Assembly (NCBI RefSeq): GCF_001646655.1 | Contig: NZ_LPZN01000001.1 | Coordinates: 36,046-100,045, forward strand | Length of the DNA stretch: 64,000 nt | Reading direction: 5' to 3' | DNA from: Rhodococcus gordoniae | Lineage (GTDB): Bacteria > Actinomycetota > Actinomycetes > Mycobacteriales > Mycobacteriaceae | In this document: positions 8,488 to 16,736 of the stretch, piece by piece | Layout: each line of letters opens with the position of its first letter | Numbering within the stretch: the stretch's first letter is position 1 | Position numbers and translations under genes: made by a program | Notes under the pieces: generated by a model | Databases searched by the model: none | What the model saw: the letters and a program-made list of their open reading frames with translations, nothing else | Told to the model about the DNA's origin: nothing

Positions 8488-9483
8488 TCAACTCACCCCG
8501 AGGAACCGCATTGCATTCTCGTGCTCGATCATGGCGCGGGCCTCGGGCGTCAGGAACTCACTCTTACGAACCACGCTTCCCACCGGTCGCTCGCCGAGGG
8601 GATACGGATAGTCACTACCGACGAGTACCCGTTCGGAACCCATCGTATCGACGAGCAGTCGAAGGGCTCGCTCGTCGAATACGACGGAATCGACGTAGAA
8701 CCGGTCCACATATTGGGAGGGTGGCTTGGCCGACGTGCCGATGATGTCGTGACGGCGGTGCCACGCGTTGTCGACGCGACCGAGCCAGAATGCGAAGGAC
8801 CCACCGCCATGAGCGAACGCGATTCGCAGACCCTCGTCAATCCGGTCGAATCCTCCGCCCAGAATCAGCGAGAGAATCGACAAGTGGGTCTCGGCCGGCA
8901 TTCCTGCGAGCCACTGGGCCATCCACCGGTCCAAGCGTGGCGAGTTTGCCATGTCCCACGGATGCACGAACACCGGAACCGACAGCGAGGCGCAGTGCTG
9001 CAGGAAGGTCACTATCCCATCGCTGTCGAGATCGCGATCACCGACGTGATTACCGATCTCGACGCCGCGGTGCCCATTTTCGACACACCGTTCCAATTCG
9101 CGGCATGCGGCATCCGTGTCCTGCAGGGGGACTTGGCAGAACGGAATGAGCCGATCCGGTGCCGGTTCGACGATCGTGAGAGCCAGGTCGTTGAAGATGC
9201 GCGCGATCCGCTCGGCTTCTTCGGGCGTACGTCCGTAATTGAAGAAAGCGGGGGTGGGGGAGACGACCTGTGCCCGGACACCGTCCGCATCCATGTCACG
9301 CAGTCGCACTTCGTAATCCCACGCATCGGACTGGATACGGCGGAACTCACGCGTACCCATCATGATGATTGCGTCGGATTCGCTTTCGACCCGAAGCCAC
9401 GGTGCGTCGACCCCGGCGTCGGCACTCAGGTCGGGCCACCCCTTCGGAACGTAATGGGTGTGTACGTCGATGATGTCGCTCAT
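8488..9483 (-). CDS. nbaD: 2-amino-3-carboxymuconate-6-semialdehyde decarboxylase (ACMSD)
   Basis: Zinc amidohydrolase-superfamily decarboxylase that turns the ring-cleavage product ACMS into 2-aminomuconate 6-semialdehyde. The start MSDIIDVHTHY places the metal pair at His8 and His10; later ligands and acid-base residues are seen in VFVHPWDM, AFAHGGG and VGSDYPYP. The length of 331 matches bacterial ACMSD (about 330-340). ATG 9483 is one base after the stop of the dioxygenase gene; a longer reading runs back into that gene and is rejected. It is the last enzyme gene of the leftward set and is followed closely by the whiB-like gene. A related amidohydrolase acting on another carboxylated muconic semialdehyde is the alternative. 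Confidence 0.9.
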   Translation of the reverse strand: MSDIIDVHTHYVPKGWPDLSADAGVDAPWLRVESESDAIIMMGTREFRRIQSDAWDYEVRLRDMDADGVRAQVVSPTPAFFNYGRTPEEAERIARIFNDLALTIVEPAPDRLIPFCQVPLQDTDAACRELERCVENGHRGVEIGNHVGDRDLDSDGIVTFLQHCASLSVPVFVHPWDMANSPRLDRWMAQWLAGMPAETHLSILSLILGGGFDRIDEGLRIAFAHGGGSFAFWLGRVDNAWHRRHDIIGTSAKPPSQYVDRFYVDSVVFDERALRLLVDTMGSERVLVGSDYPYPLGERPVGSVVRKSEFLTPEARAMIEHENAMRFLGVS

Positions 9484-9484
9484 G

Positions 9485-10003
9485 TCATCCCTTTCCGGGA
9501 TGCAGTGCGCCGCAGGTACTGCAGGTCCGCGCGGTCTCGTCGTTATAGAAATCGACGAACACGGGCGGCAGGTCCGCAACGATGTCACGTACCTGCAGTT
9601 CGACTTCGTGGATGAGAGCATCGCACTCGAGGCAGTACCACTGGAACTTCTCTAGTGTTCCTTCGCGCCGTACACGCTCGATTACGAGTCCGATGCCTTC
9701 GGTGGGGCGCTGAGGCGAATGGGGGATGTTTCCGGGGAGCAGCCAGGATTCGCCCTCGCGAATGTGCACCGCGCGAGTGCCCTCCTCGGTCATGACATTG
9801 ACGTGGATATCGCCTTCGATCTGGAAGAACCACTCCTCGTATGGATCCACGTGGTAGTCGGTGCGCTGGTTGGGACCACCGATGACCTGCACGATGAAGT
9901 CGTCCCCGAGAGCCATGGTCTGGTTGTTCACCGGCGGAGCGAGGAGGTGCCGGTTGTCGGCGATCCACTTGTGGAAGTCGATGACGGGCGGAATGGTTGT
10001 CAT
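9485..10003 (-). CDS. nbaC: 3-hydroxyanthranilate 3,4-dioxygenase
   Basis: Non-heme iron extradiol dioxygenase of the cupin fold opening 3-hydroxyanthranilate to ACMS. Iron ligands His51, Glu57 and His95 and substrate-binding Arg47 and Arg99 are all present at the positions known for the bacterial enzymes. A second, rubredoxin-like site typical of the bacterial form is seen as Cys124, Cys127, Cys161 and Cys164. Length is 172 residues. It directly precedes ACMSD, which uses the unstable product. A close relative acting on 4-amino-3-hydroxybenzoate exists in other bacteria, so the exact aminophenol acid is not certain. Confidence 0.92.
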   Translation of the reverse strand: MTTIPPVIDFHKWIADNRHLLAPPVNNQTMALGDDFIVQVIGGPNQRTDYHVDPYEEWFFQIEGDIHVNVMTEEGTRAVHIREGESWLLPGNIPHSPQRPTEGIGLVIERVRREGTLEKFQWYCLECDALIHEVELQVRDIVADLPPVFVDFYNDETARTCSTCGALHPGKG

Positions 10004-10019
10004 GGCGTTCTCTTTCGGT

Positions 10020-10448
10020 TCAGTGGTGACGGGCGCCAGGTAGATGGGCTACTGCTTGCATCTCGATGAGCAGGTGCGGATGGGGCAGCTGGTGCACTGC
10101 CACGGTCGTCCGTGTCGGGCCTGCTTCGTCGAGCATTTCGGCGTAAACCTCGTTGTATCCGCCAAAGTCGTTCATCGACACGAGGTAGGTAGTGACCTGG
10201 ACGAGGTCGGTAAGGTCGGCTCCGACCTCCGCGAGAATTGCCTGGATATTGCTGATAACCGCGCGCGTCTGGGCGCGGATATCGAGGCGTGTCGTGCCCA
10301 TCTCGTCTACCTCGACACCTATGAAAGTGTTGTCGGGCCGACGAGAGCTGGTGCCGGAGACGTAAACGAAATCGCCGGCGACCTTGACGTGGGGGAACCT
10401 ACCCCGAGGTGTGGCGAGCCCCTCGATCACTCGTGCGTTCCCGGTCAT
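10020..10448 (-). CDS. nbaF: 2-aminomuconate deaminase (RidA/YjgF family)
   Basis: A 142-residue RidA-fold protein. [18 protein letters not shown] near residue 25 and the C-terminal [11 protein letters not shown] are typical of the aminomuconate deaminase branch, which releases ammonia from 2-aminomuconate to give 4-oxalocrotonate. It is placed between the decarboxylase that uses its product and the dioxygenase, and its ATG overlaps the upstream stop (ATGA) with AAGGGA in front. A general RidA imine deaminase is possible on sequence alone; the context makes the pathway role likely. Confidence 0.87.
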   Translation of the reverse strand: MTGNARVIEGLATPRGRFPHVKVAGDFVYVSGTSSRRPDNTFIGVEVDEMGTTRLDIRAQTRAVISNIQAILAEVGADLTDLVQVTTYLVSMNDFGGYNEVYAEMLDEAGPTRTTVAVHQLPHPHLLIEMQAVAHLPGARHH

Positions 10449-11215
10449 GCGATTCCCTTCAGGCTCACGGTTCCCAAACCTTCCACTTCACATTCGACGC
10501 TGCCTGTCGTCAGCGGTGTTGCCGCAGTTGCGGCTCCGGCCAGCACCACATACCCGGCGCGCAACGGAATCTGCCGACGTCGTGCGATTTCCAACAACTC
10601 GCGGACGGCATTGGCCGGGTCGTCGAGGACAGCGTTCGTCGAGCCTTCCACGACGGTGCCGGATGTGGAGAGGCGGACAGCGCGATTGCTGACATCCTGC
10701 AGCGGATGCCACGGCCCGATGACGTAAGCTGCTGCGGAGGTGTTGTCCGCCACCACGTCGGTGTAGGTGAAACGGAAATCCCGATACCGTGAATCGATGA
10801 TCTCCATCGCGGGAGCGACAGCATCTACGTATGCGGCAATATTCGGCATAGGTCCGTCGAAGTCGATATCGGCGGAGATGCGGTACGCGATCTCGGGTTC
10901 GATCTTCGGGTGGATGAAGCGCGAGAGGTCTACGCTCTCGCCGTCGGCGACCTCCATGGCGTCCGTGAGTCGCCCGACGATGATTTCCGATACGCCCATC
11001 TGGGCCATTTTCGCTCGGCTGGTGAAGCCGAGTTTGACGCCGACCAGATTCTCTCCCCGTGCACATCGACGGGCGACGAGTTCTTCCTGGATTGCGTAGG
11101 CGGCGTCGACGTCGATGTCGATGTCGTCTGCCAAGCTGTTCGTTTCGATGCGGTCCTGCTCAGCCGAGTCCAGGCGGGCGGCCAGCTCTGTGACAGTGTC
11201 CGTGGCCATGTTCAT
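10445..11215 (-). CDS. nbaG: 4-oxalocrotonate decarboxylase (2-oxo-3-hexenedioate decarboxylase)
   Basis: Member of the hydratase/decarboxylase family that removes CO2 from 4-oxalocrotonate to give 2-oxopent-4-enoate, with Mg. Family features include [17 protein letters not shown] near residue 60, [12 protein letters not shown] with acidic metal ligands near 105 and [15 protein letters not shown] near the end. ATG 11215 was chosen because AAGGA lies 7 bases before it; ATG 11230 is the longer alternative. The next two steps (vinylpyruvate hydratase and aldolase) are not in the window. Confidence 0.88.
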   Translation of the reverse strand: MNMATDTVTELAARLDSAEQDRIETNSLADDIDIDVDAAYAIQEELVARRCARGENLVGVKLGFTSRAKMAQMGVSEIIVGRLTDAMEVADGESVDLSRFIHPKIEPEIAYRISADIDFDGPMPNIAAYVDAVAPAMEIIDSRYRDFRFTYTDVVADNTSAAAYVIGPWHPLQDVSNRAVRLSTSGTVVEGSTNAVLDDPANAVRELLEIARRRQIPLRAGYVVLAGAATAATPLTTGSVECEVEGLGTVSLKGIA

Positions 11216-11243
11216 GTGGTTGTCCTTCATCGGTGATTCTCGG

Positions 11244-12719
11244 TCACAGTTGCACGCAAACGTTGGTCGGTTCGGAATAGAAGTGGAGTGAGGACTCCCC
11301 CCCTTCTCGTCCGATCCCCGAGAGTCCCATCCCGCCGAACGGAGATCGAAGTTCGCGGGTGAACCAGGTGTTGACCCACGAGATGCCCACGTGCATCTTC
11401 TGGGCGACGCGGTGGCCTCGACGGAGGTCGTTCGTCCACACGGCTGATGCGAGCCCGTATTCCGTGTCGTTCGCGAGTGCGATCGCTTCGTCTTCGGTGT
11501 CGAACGGTACGAGTGCTGCCACGGGACCGAAAACCTCTTCTCGGAGTATGCGGTCGGTGTTCGTCAGCCCGGTCCACAGTGTCGGTTCGATCCAGGATCC
11601 GCCGTCGAGGTCCGGTCCGAGCTCGGGAATGCTGCCCCCGGTCAGTACCTTCGCTCCGGATTCCTCGGCGAGCCGGAGATACCCGAGGACCTTGTCCCGG
11701 TGCCCCTGGGAGATCAGCGGACCGGTCGTCGTGTTCGGATCGTTGGGGTCGCCGAGTCGAAGGCTCTCGGCGCGCTCGGCGAGTCCGGCCGCGATGTCGT
11801 CGAAGATCGCCCGGTGGACGTACACCCTCTCGGTGCACAGACACACCTGACCGGTATTGGTGAAGATCGACTTTGCCAGCCCGGTCACTGCTTCGTCGAT
11901 GTTCACATCGTCGAATACGATTGCGGCGTTCTTTCCGCCGAGTTCGAACGAGACCGGACGAACTCGGGGTGCGACCGTTTTCATCACGTGGGCACCGGTC
12001 GCTGACGATCCGGTGAAGGTGACACCGTCGATACCCGGATGGGTGGTCAGATATTCACCCGCCGAGTCGGCGCCGAAGCCGTGCACGACGTTGTAGGCAC
12101 CGGCGGGCAGGCCGGCTTCGGCAAGTACCTCGGCGAGAAGCGTTGCTGTCGAGGGGGTCTCCTCGCTCGGTTTGACCACGATCGCATTGCCGCATGCGAG
12201 TGCGGGTGCGACCTTCCACGTCAGCAGGAGCAGTGGGAGATTCCACGGCACGATTACGGCCACGACGCCGAGCGGCTTGCGGACAGCGTAATTGAGGGCT
12301 TGTCTTCCGCCTGCAAGATCGGTGAGGAAGGACTCCTGTCCGGCGGCTGCGACGATGTCGGCGAAGGTGCGGAAATTCACGATCGCCCGAGTGACGTCCA
12401 GTTCTCGGGCCTGGGTGAGAGGCTTTCCGGTATCGGTCATTTCGGCGGCGACGAACTCGTCGAACCGTTCTTCGATCCGATCGGCGACTCGACGTAGCAG
12501 CGCGGTGCGCTCTCGTACGGGAGTGTCGGCCCAGCCGCTGTCCAGTGCGTGGCGCGCCGCGGTGACCGCACGGTCGACGAGAGGGCGGTCTGCTTCGTGG
12601 ACTCGGGCGACGATCCGGCCCGTCGAGGGGTCGATCTGATCGAACCCGCGTCGGGAATCGGGTTCGACGAATTCGCCGTCGACGAAATTGCGAATCCAAC
12701 CGTCCTGGATGGGTTTCAT
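11244..12719 (-). CDS. nbaE: 2-aminomuconic 6-semialdehyde dehydrogenase
   Basis: NAD-dependent aldehyde dehydrogenase of 491 residues that oxidises 2-aminomuconate 6-semialdehyde to 2-aminomuconate. All catalytic parts are present: PWNLP (oxyanion Asn), VVKPSEETP, FTGSSATG, FELGGKN (general base Glu) and NTGQVCLC (nucleophile Cys), then EVFGPV. The C-terminal NVCVQL is typical of the muconic semialdehyde dehydrogenase group. It is the first gene of the lower pathway and has its own LysR-type box about 50 bases upstream, separated by more than 300 bases from the gene before it. 2-Hydroxymuconic semialdehyde is an alternative substrate. Confidence 0.9.
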   Translation of the reverse strand: MKPIQDGWIRNFVDGEFVEPDSRRGFDQIDPSTGRIVARVHEADRPLVDRAVTAARHALDSGWADTPVRERTALLRRVADRIEERFDEFVAAEMTDTGKPLTQARELDVTRAIVNFRTFADIVAAAGQESFLTDLAGGRQALNYAVRKPLGVVAVIVPWNLPLLLLTWKVAPALACGNAIVVKPSEETPSTATLLAEVLAEAGLPAGAYNVVHGFGADSAGEYLTTHPGIDGVTFTGSSATGAHVMKTVAPRVRPVSFELGGKNAAIVFDDVNIDEAVTGLAKSIFTNTGQVCLCTERVYVHRAIFDDIAAGLAERAESLRLGDPNDPNTTTGPLISQGHRDKVLGYLRLAEESGAKVLTGGSIPELGPDLDGGSWIEPTLWTGLTNTDRILREEVFGPVAALVPFDTEDEAIALANDTEYGLASAVWTNDLRRGHRVAQKMHVGISWVNTWFTRELRSPFGGMGLSGIGREGGESSLHFYSEPTNVCVQL

Positions 12720-12758
12720 GTTTCAATCCTCAGTTCTCGAACGATTACGGGCAAATGC

Positions 12759-12796
12759 CAATCACGTGATTGCTATGCCCATCTTGTAATAGCAAT
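12759..12796 (-). promoter_or_regulatory. LysR-type box and adjacent palindrome before the lower-pathway genes
   Basis: ATTGCTAT-N12-ATAGCAAT (12769-12796) is an inverted repeat with 8-bp arms containing a T-N11-A core; its near end is 49 bases before the nbaE start. In the direction of transcription it reads TATTACA-N3-TGG-N2-ATA, the same as the site at 25949-25972. Overlapping its proximal arm is a perfect 14-bp palindrome, CAATCACGTGATTG (12759-12772), which may bind a second factor or be part of the promoter. Confidence 0.65.
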
Positions 12797-13045
12797 GGAG
12801 AGGGGCCGCAGCCTTTGCTCTTGTCGACGACTCGGCCGATCCGTTCTCCGAACACAGAAGGCGCCCCGAACGAGGGCATCTCGGGTCCGACCGATGTCAT
12901 CGACCGGGCACTCCGACACGGTGAGGAGGCGTCGTCACTGCAAATCGGTCCCGAGGACTCGGATGCGCTTGTGTCGGCGGCCCGGTTCATCTCGAAATCG
13001 GTTCCGGGACAGGGTGAACCTGTCACCGGAAGAAAGTTGCGTGCT
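12797..13045. other. Non-coding gap between the two halves of the island gene set
   Basis: With the box above, this makes about 325 bases without a convincing gene. Short open frames on both strands show no recognisable protein and no ribosome site. It probably carries the end of the upper transcript and upstream promoter sequence for the lower one. Confidence 0.5.
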
Positions 13046-13990
13046 TCAGAGGACTACGGCAGCGCGGCCGTTGACGTGCCCGCTCCTCAGGGCATCGAGA
13101 GCAGAGGGTAGTTCGTGCAGAGCGAACTCGTGCACGGGAAGCGCCAGTCGGCCCGAGGTGATCAGGTCACACATCATCGGGACGAGCGACGCTTGTTCCT
13201 CTCGTCGGCGCATCATGTTCAAGGGTAGTAGCGCCACGTCGTGCAGGAGGAAGTTGGGCAGGTCGAGGCTGACGGCTTCACCGCGTGTGTAGCCGATCAG
13301 GACTGCCCGACCTCCCGGCACGACGCCCCCGAGCAGGCTCGCCAGTTGTTGTCCGCCCACAGTATCGATGAGTACGTCGAACATCGGTTTCGATGCAAGA
13401 CGATCCAGGACATCCGGAGACGACACGAGCGGCTCGACTCCCTGGGGGAGAGTTGCGGCCTTGGCGTGCGTCGAGACGAGTCCGGTGACACTCGCCGCGC
13501 CGGCATGGAGGGCGAACTGGCCGGATGCGGCGCCCACGGCACCCGACGCTCCGGTGACGAGCACCCGTTCGCCGGGTGTTATCCGAGCGACACCCGTGAC
13601 CGCGAGGTAGCCGGAGGTGGAGGGGGAGAGGAAAGTGGCTGCTGCGGCTGGAGGTAGAGACCGGGGCAACTCCATGAGTGCGGTATCAGGGGCTGCCACG
13701 TACTCGGCCCAGCATCCGGGCCGGTCGACGCCCACCCCCCCGCCACGGACCAACACGCGTACTCCCGGTTCGAATCGATCGGATTCGACGATGGTCCCGA
13801 CTGCGTCGGTCCCCCCGATGTGGGGGAGGCGGGGCGGAACCGAGAATCGGCCCGACGCGATGGTCACGTCCAGGTGGCCGACCGCGGCGGCCGCCACTTC
13901 GACCAGAGATTCGTTCGCTCCAGGGTGAGGGACTTCGGTCTGCTCGATCCGTGGGGACTGCCCGTAGCGGTGGAGTAGGGCGGCTCGCAT
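13046..13990 (-). CDS. Zinc-independent alcohol dehydrogenase / quinone oxidoreductase (MDR superfamily)
   Basis: A 314-residue NAD(P)H-dependent reductase. The cofactor loop VLVTGASGAVGAASGQFA is seen near residue 130, after the GroES-like N-terminal domain; the catalytic and structural zinc cysteines of true alcohol dehydrogenases are missing, as in quinone reductases and enoyl reductases. ATG 13990 (MRAALLHRYG) is the usual family start and leaves 8 bases after the osmC stop. It probably reduces an enone or quinone intermediate of the upper pathway, but that is inferred only from position. Confidence 0.8.
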   Translation of the reverse strand: MRAALLHRYGQSPRIEQTEVPHPGANESLVEVAAAAVGHLDVTIASGRFSVPPRLPHIGGTDAVGTIVESDRFEPGVRVLVRGGGVGVDRPGCWAEYVAAPDTALMELPRSLPPAAAATFLSPSTSGYLAVTGVARITPGERVLVTGASGAVGAASGQFALHAGAASVTGLVSTHAKAATLPQGVEPLVSSPDVLDRLASKPMFDVLIDTVGGQQLASLLGGVVPGGRAVLIGYTRGEAVSLDLPNFLLHDVALLPLNMMRRREEQASLVPMMCDLITSGRLALPVHEFALHELPSALDALRSGHVNGRAAVVL

Positions 13991-13998
13991 GGAGTGCA

Positions 13999-14415
13999 CT
14001 ATTTCAGCGTCAGTGCGACATCGACGTTGTTCCGGACTGCCTTGGAATACGGGCACTTCTGATGTGCGCCCTCGACCACGGTGCGTGCAACGTCCTCGTC
14101 GACTCCGGGCATGTTCACCACGAGCTCGACCGAGAGACCGAACCCCTCACCGTGATCCGCGATCGTGACTCGCGCGGTCACCGTGGGGTCGGTGAGCCGC
14201 ACCTTGTGCACGCGCGCAACGGACGACAATGCCGACAGGAAACAACCGGCGTATCCGGCAGCGAAGAGTTGTTCCGGATTGGATCCGCCGCCGGCGCCCC
14301 CCAGTTCGACAGGGATGCCGAGAGCGACGTCGACCAGTCCGTCGTTCGAAGCGACACGGCCGTTTCGGCCGTTGCCGTCTGCGGTTGCCTCTGCGGTGTA
14401 TTCCATCACAGTCAC
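13999..14415 (-). CDS. OsmC/Ohr-family peroxiredoxin-like protein
   Basis: A 138-residue OsmC-fold protein with the two reactive cysteines in YAGCFLSAL and HQKCPYSKA. It probably reduces organic hydroperoxides with a thiol cofactor. GTG 14415 follows GGAAGGAA by five bases; ATG 14406 is possible. It is sandwiched between enzyme genes with gaps of a few bases, so it travels with the pathway and may protect against peroxides formed by the ring-opening chemistry or a reactive quinone-imine. Confidence 0.87.
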   Translation of the reverse strand: MTVMEYTAEATADGNGRNGRVASNDGLVDVALGIPVELGGAGGGSNPEQLFAAGYAGCFLSALSSVARVHKVRLTDPTVTARVTIADHGEGFGLSVELVVNMPGVDEDVARTVVEGAHQKCPYSKAVRNNVDVALTLK

Positions 14416-14416
14416 T

Positions 14417-15211
14417 TCAGTTCCTTCCGATCAGAGTGAGAAGTTCTTCCACTGCACGTGGAGTGGCTCGGGCGAATGTGCCTCCGCGCGAGACGGGTGT
14501 GCCGGTTGCCCGCGCAACGCTGACCGCGAGCTCTGCCTGTCGCACGGCGAGGTAGGTGGGATTGGCAACCATGGCGCCGTCCAACTGCAGGTCGGTGTCG
14601 GTGGCGCTCAGCAATGCGAACAATCCTCCTGCGGACATCACTACTTCGACGCCGCTCTCACGGACCATGGCCTGTGCCGCGTCGAGGAACATCTTTTTGA
14701 TTGCGTCGTATCCGGCCGGATCATCGTATGCAGCTACTGCCTCGTCGGGGGTGATCTGCATGCATCGGACGTCGACAACTCTCGATTCGAGTCCGTACCG
14801 ACGAATCTGTTCGTGATGCCACGGGAGGTAGACGGGGTCGATGGAGACGATCCCGACCCGTCCACCGAGCATGCATGCTTGATGCATGCTGGCTTCGCCG
14901 TGTCCGATGACCGGGATGTCGACGGCGGTCCGTGCCTCGAACAGGCCCGCGTCCTGGAAGTGCCCGACGAGTACCGCGTCGAACCCCTCCCGTTCCGCTT
15001 CGACGATGCCGGCGATGGACTGGACACTGCACCGTAGCTCACTCAGACGTCCCAGCTGAGTGTCTGCGGGGCTGATTCCGCGGACCTCGAACGAGACACC
15101 CGGTGCGGCGATCCCGGCAAGGTAGTCGGCCAGCCGAGAGAGATACGGCTGGTGGAGGGCCGGGTCCGTGTAGCTCTGATACAGAATACGTACGGGGGCG
15201 TGTGCTGACAT
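14417..15211 (-). CDS. Asp/Glu racemase superfamily protein (hydantoin racemase / maleate isomerase-like)
   Basis: A 264-residue protein with the duplicated fold of the Asp/Glu racemase superfamily. The two catalytic cysteine regions can be looked for: HQACMLGGRVG near residue 110 keeps a Cys, but the second half (MSAGGLFALLSA) has no Cys where racemases place it. This single-Cys pattern resembles arylmalonate decarboxylase and some maleate isomerase relatives, so a decarboxylase or isomerase function is as likely as racemisation. AAGGAAG precedes the ATG. Its substrate is unknown; it lies between the ALDH-like gene and osmC. Confidence 0.75.
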   Translation of the reverse strand: MSAHAPVRILYQSYTDPALHQPYLSRLADYLAGIAAPGVSFEVRGISPADTQLGRLSELRCSVQSIAGIVEAEREGFDAVLVGHFQDAGLFEARTAVDIPVIGHGEASMHQACMLGGRVGIVSIDPVYLPWHHEQIRRYGLESRVVDVRCMQITPDEAVAAYDDPAGYDAIKKMFLDAAQAMVRESGVEVVMSAGGLFALLSATDTDLQLDGAMVANPTYLAVRQAELAVSVARATGTPVSRGGTFARATPRAVEELLTLIGRN

Positions 15212-15273
15212 GGTGACTTCCTTTCTCTTTTGCCGAATCGGGAAGAGACCCTGGTGTTCCGGCGATCGGACGG

Positions 15274-16677
15274 TCAGTCCGGTGGTAAGGAGAAGATTCT
15301 GGTGAGGTGGGTGTGCGAGTTCATTCGCGTCGCCGGATCTCCGGCGTCATACATGTCGTGTGTCTTTCCCGGAGGTTCTGCAAGATAGGGGTGGTCGACG
15401 AACCACGAGTCGACCCAGACGGTGTCGGCGTCGATCGTTCGAGCGAGGTCGTGACCCCGCTCGGGAGCCCTTGTCCATATCGAGGTCCAGAGACGGCCCT
15501 CTCCGCAGAAGGCGCGCCGATTCAATTCACGCTCGTCGTCGAACGGTACGAGGATCGCGGTAGGCCCGTCGATGCGCTGGAACGCTCGGGCTCGGGGCAG
15601 ATCGTCCGCCGCCCAGAGAGTCGGCCGAATCCAGAAGCCGTCACGCAGGTCGCGGGGTACGTCGGTCGGGTCGTGTTCCGTGATGCGTTTCGATCCGGAT
15701 GTTGCTGCGCGATCGAAAGCGTGGACTACCGCTTCGTAGTGTGGTCGCGAGATGAGCGGTCCGAAGTCCGCGCCGGCATGTTGGCTGTCGAGGATCTCCG
15801 TCAGGCGACTGCACATCTCGTCGTACACGGACCGGTCGATATACACGCGATCGACGCTTGCATCGGACTGGCCGGACTTGAACGCAATCGATCTCGCGAT
15901 GCTCCCGGCCGCGGCAGCGATGTCGGCATCCGCGCATACGATCGCGACGCAGGTGACCCGCTCCGGTGTCCCTGACGCCGACCGGTGTCGCAGCCGTCGT
16001 CCTTCCTCCTGCAGGATGCTGCGTACTCTGTGATGTTTGGACAACCGTTCCGATGCCGCCCCTGTATCGAACCCGTGCACGACGTTGTAGACGCCGGCCG
16101 GCAGACCGGCTTCGGTGGCAATTCCGGCCAGCAACGTCGCGGTCCCCGGTGTATCGACCGCCGGTTTCACGACAGCGGTGTTTCCCGCGGCGAGAACGGG
16201 AGCGAGGCCGGAGGCCAGGGACAGGAGTGGTAGACGCCACGAGGGAAACACCCCGACCACACCCAGCGGTTTGCGGATCTGGTAGGTCGCAGGACGGCGG
16301 CCGGGCGTAACGTGCGAAATCGCAGTGGCGAGTGCGTCGGCACAGGCACGAAACTGTGCGGCGGCGTGGACGATGTCGAACTCGGTTACATGGCTCGACG
16401 GTTGTCCGGTATCCGTGACCTCCGCAGCGACCAGGGCATCGGAATGATCTTCGATAGCTGCGGCGACAGCGTAGAGGATTCCGCACCTCTCGACGCTGTC
16501 GATTCGACCCCATGCTCGGTCGAATATGTCGTGCGCCTCGTCCACAGCACGGTCGGCGAGGCGTACATCGGCCTCGTGTACCCAGGCTGCGGGTTGTCCG
16601 GTGGCCGGGTCGATAGCAGCGAATGCCCCTGTCCCATCCACGAATCGACCGCCGATGTAGTTCTTGTACTCGAGCAC
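15274..16677 (-). CDS. Aldehyde dehydrogenase homologue without catalytic residues (pseudoenzyme)
   Basis: 467 residues align along their length with the nbaE product encoded 3 kb away, but the active site is gone. The nucleophile motif NTGQVCLC is here KSGQSDAS (Asp272 in place of Cys), the FELGGKN block carrying the general base is missing, PWNLP is PSWRLP, and EVFGPV is RIDGPT. The cofactor lysine (Lys171 in VVKPAV) and the YNVVHGF segment remain. The frame is intact and a perfect AGGAGGT lies 7 bases before the GTG start, so it appears to be translated. It may be a regulatory or structural partner of an active ALDH, bind an aldehyde or CoA ester, or be a gene early in decay. Confidence 0.85.
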   Translation of the reverse strand: MLEYKNYIGGRFVDGTGAFAAIDPATGQPAAWVHEADVRLADRAVDEAHDIFDRAWGRIDSVERCGILYAVAAAIEDHSDALVAAEVTDTGQPSSHVTEFDIVHAAAQFRACADALATAISHVTPGRRPATYQIRKPLGVVGVFPSWRLPLLSLASGLAPVLAAGNTAVVKPAVDTPGTATLLAGIATEAGLPAGVYNVVHGFDTGAASERLSKHHRVRSILQEEGRRLRHRSASGTPERVTCVAIVCADADIAAAAGSIARSIAFKSGQSDASVDRVYIDRSVYDEMCSRLTEILDSQHAGADFGPLISRPHYEAVVHAFDRAATSGSKRITEHDPTDVPRDLRDGFWIRPTLWAADDLPRARAFQRIDGPTAILVPFDDERELNRRAFCGEGRLWTSIWTRAPERGHDLARTIDADTVWVDSWFVDHPYLAEPPGKTHDMYDAGDPATRMNSHTHLTRIFSLPPD

Positions 16678-16736
16678 TCGATTACCTCCTGCGAATGATG
16701 TGGACCTGGTGAGTCGCTGATGTGGACGAGTGACCG

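Noticed and set aside
12745..13026. 93-codon minus-strand frame in the island gap
   Set aside because: No ribosome site, no similarity recognised, and the gap holds the lower-pathway promoter.
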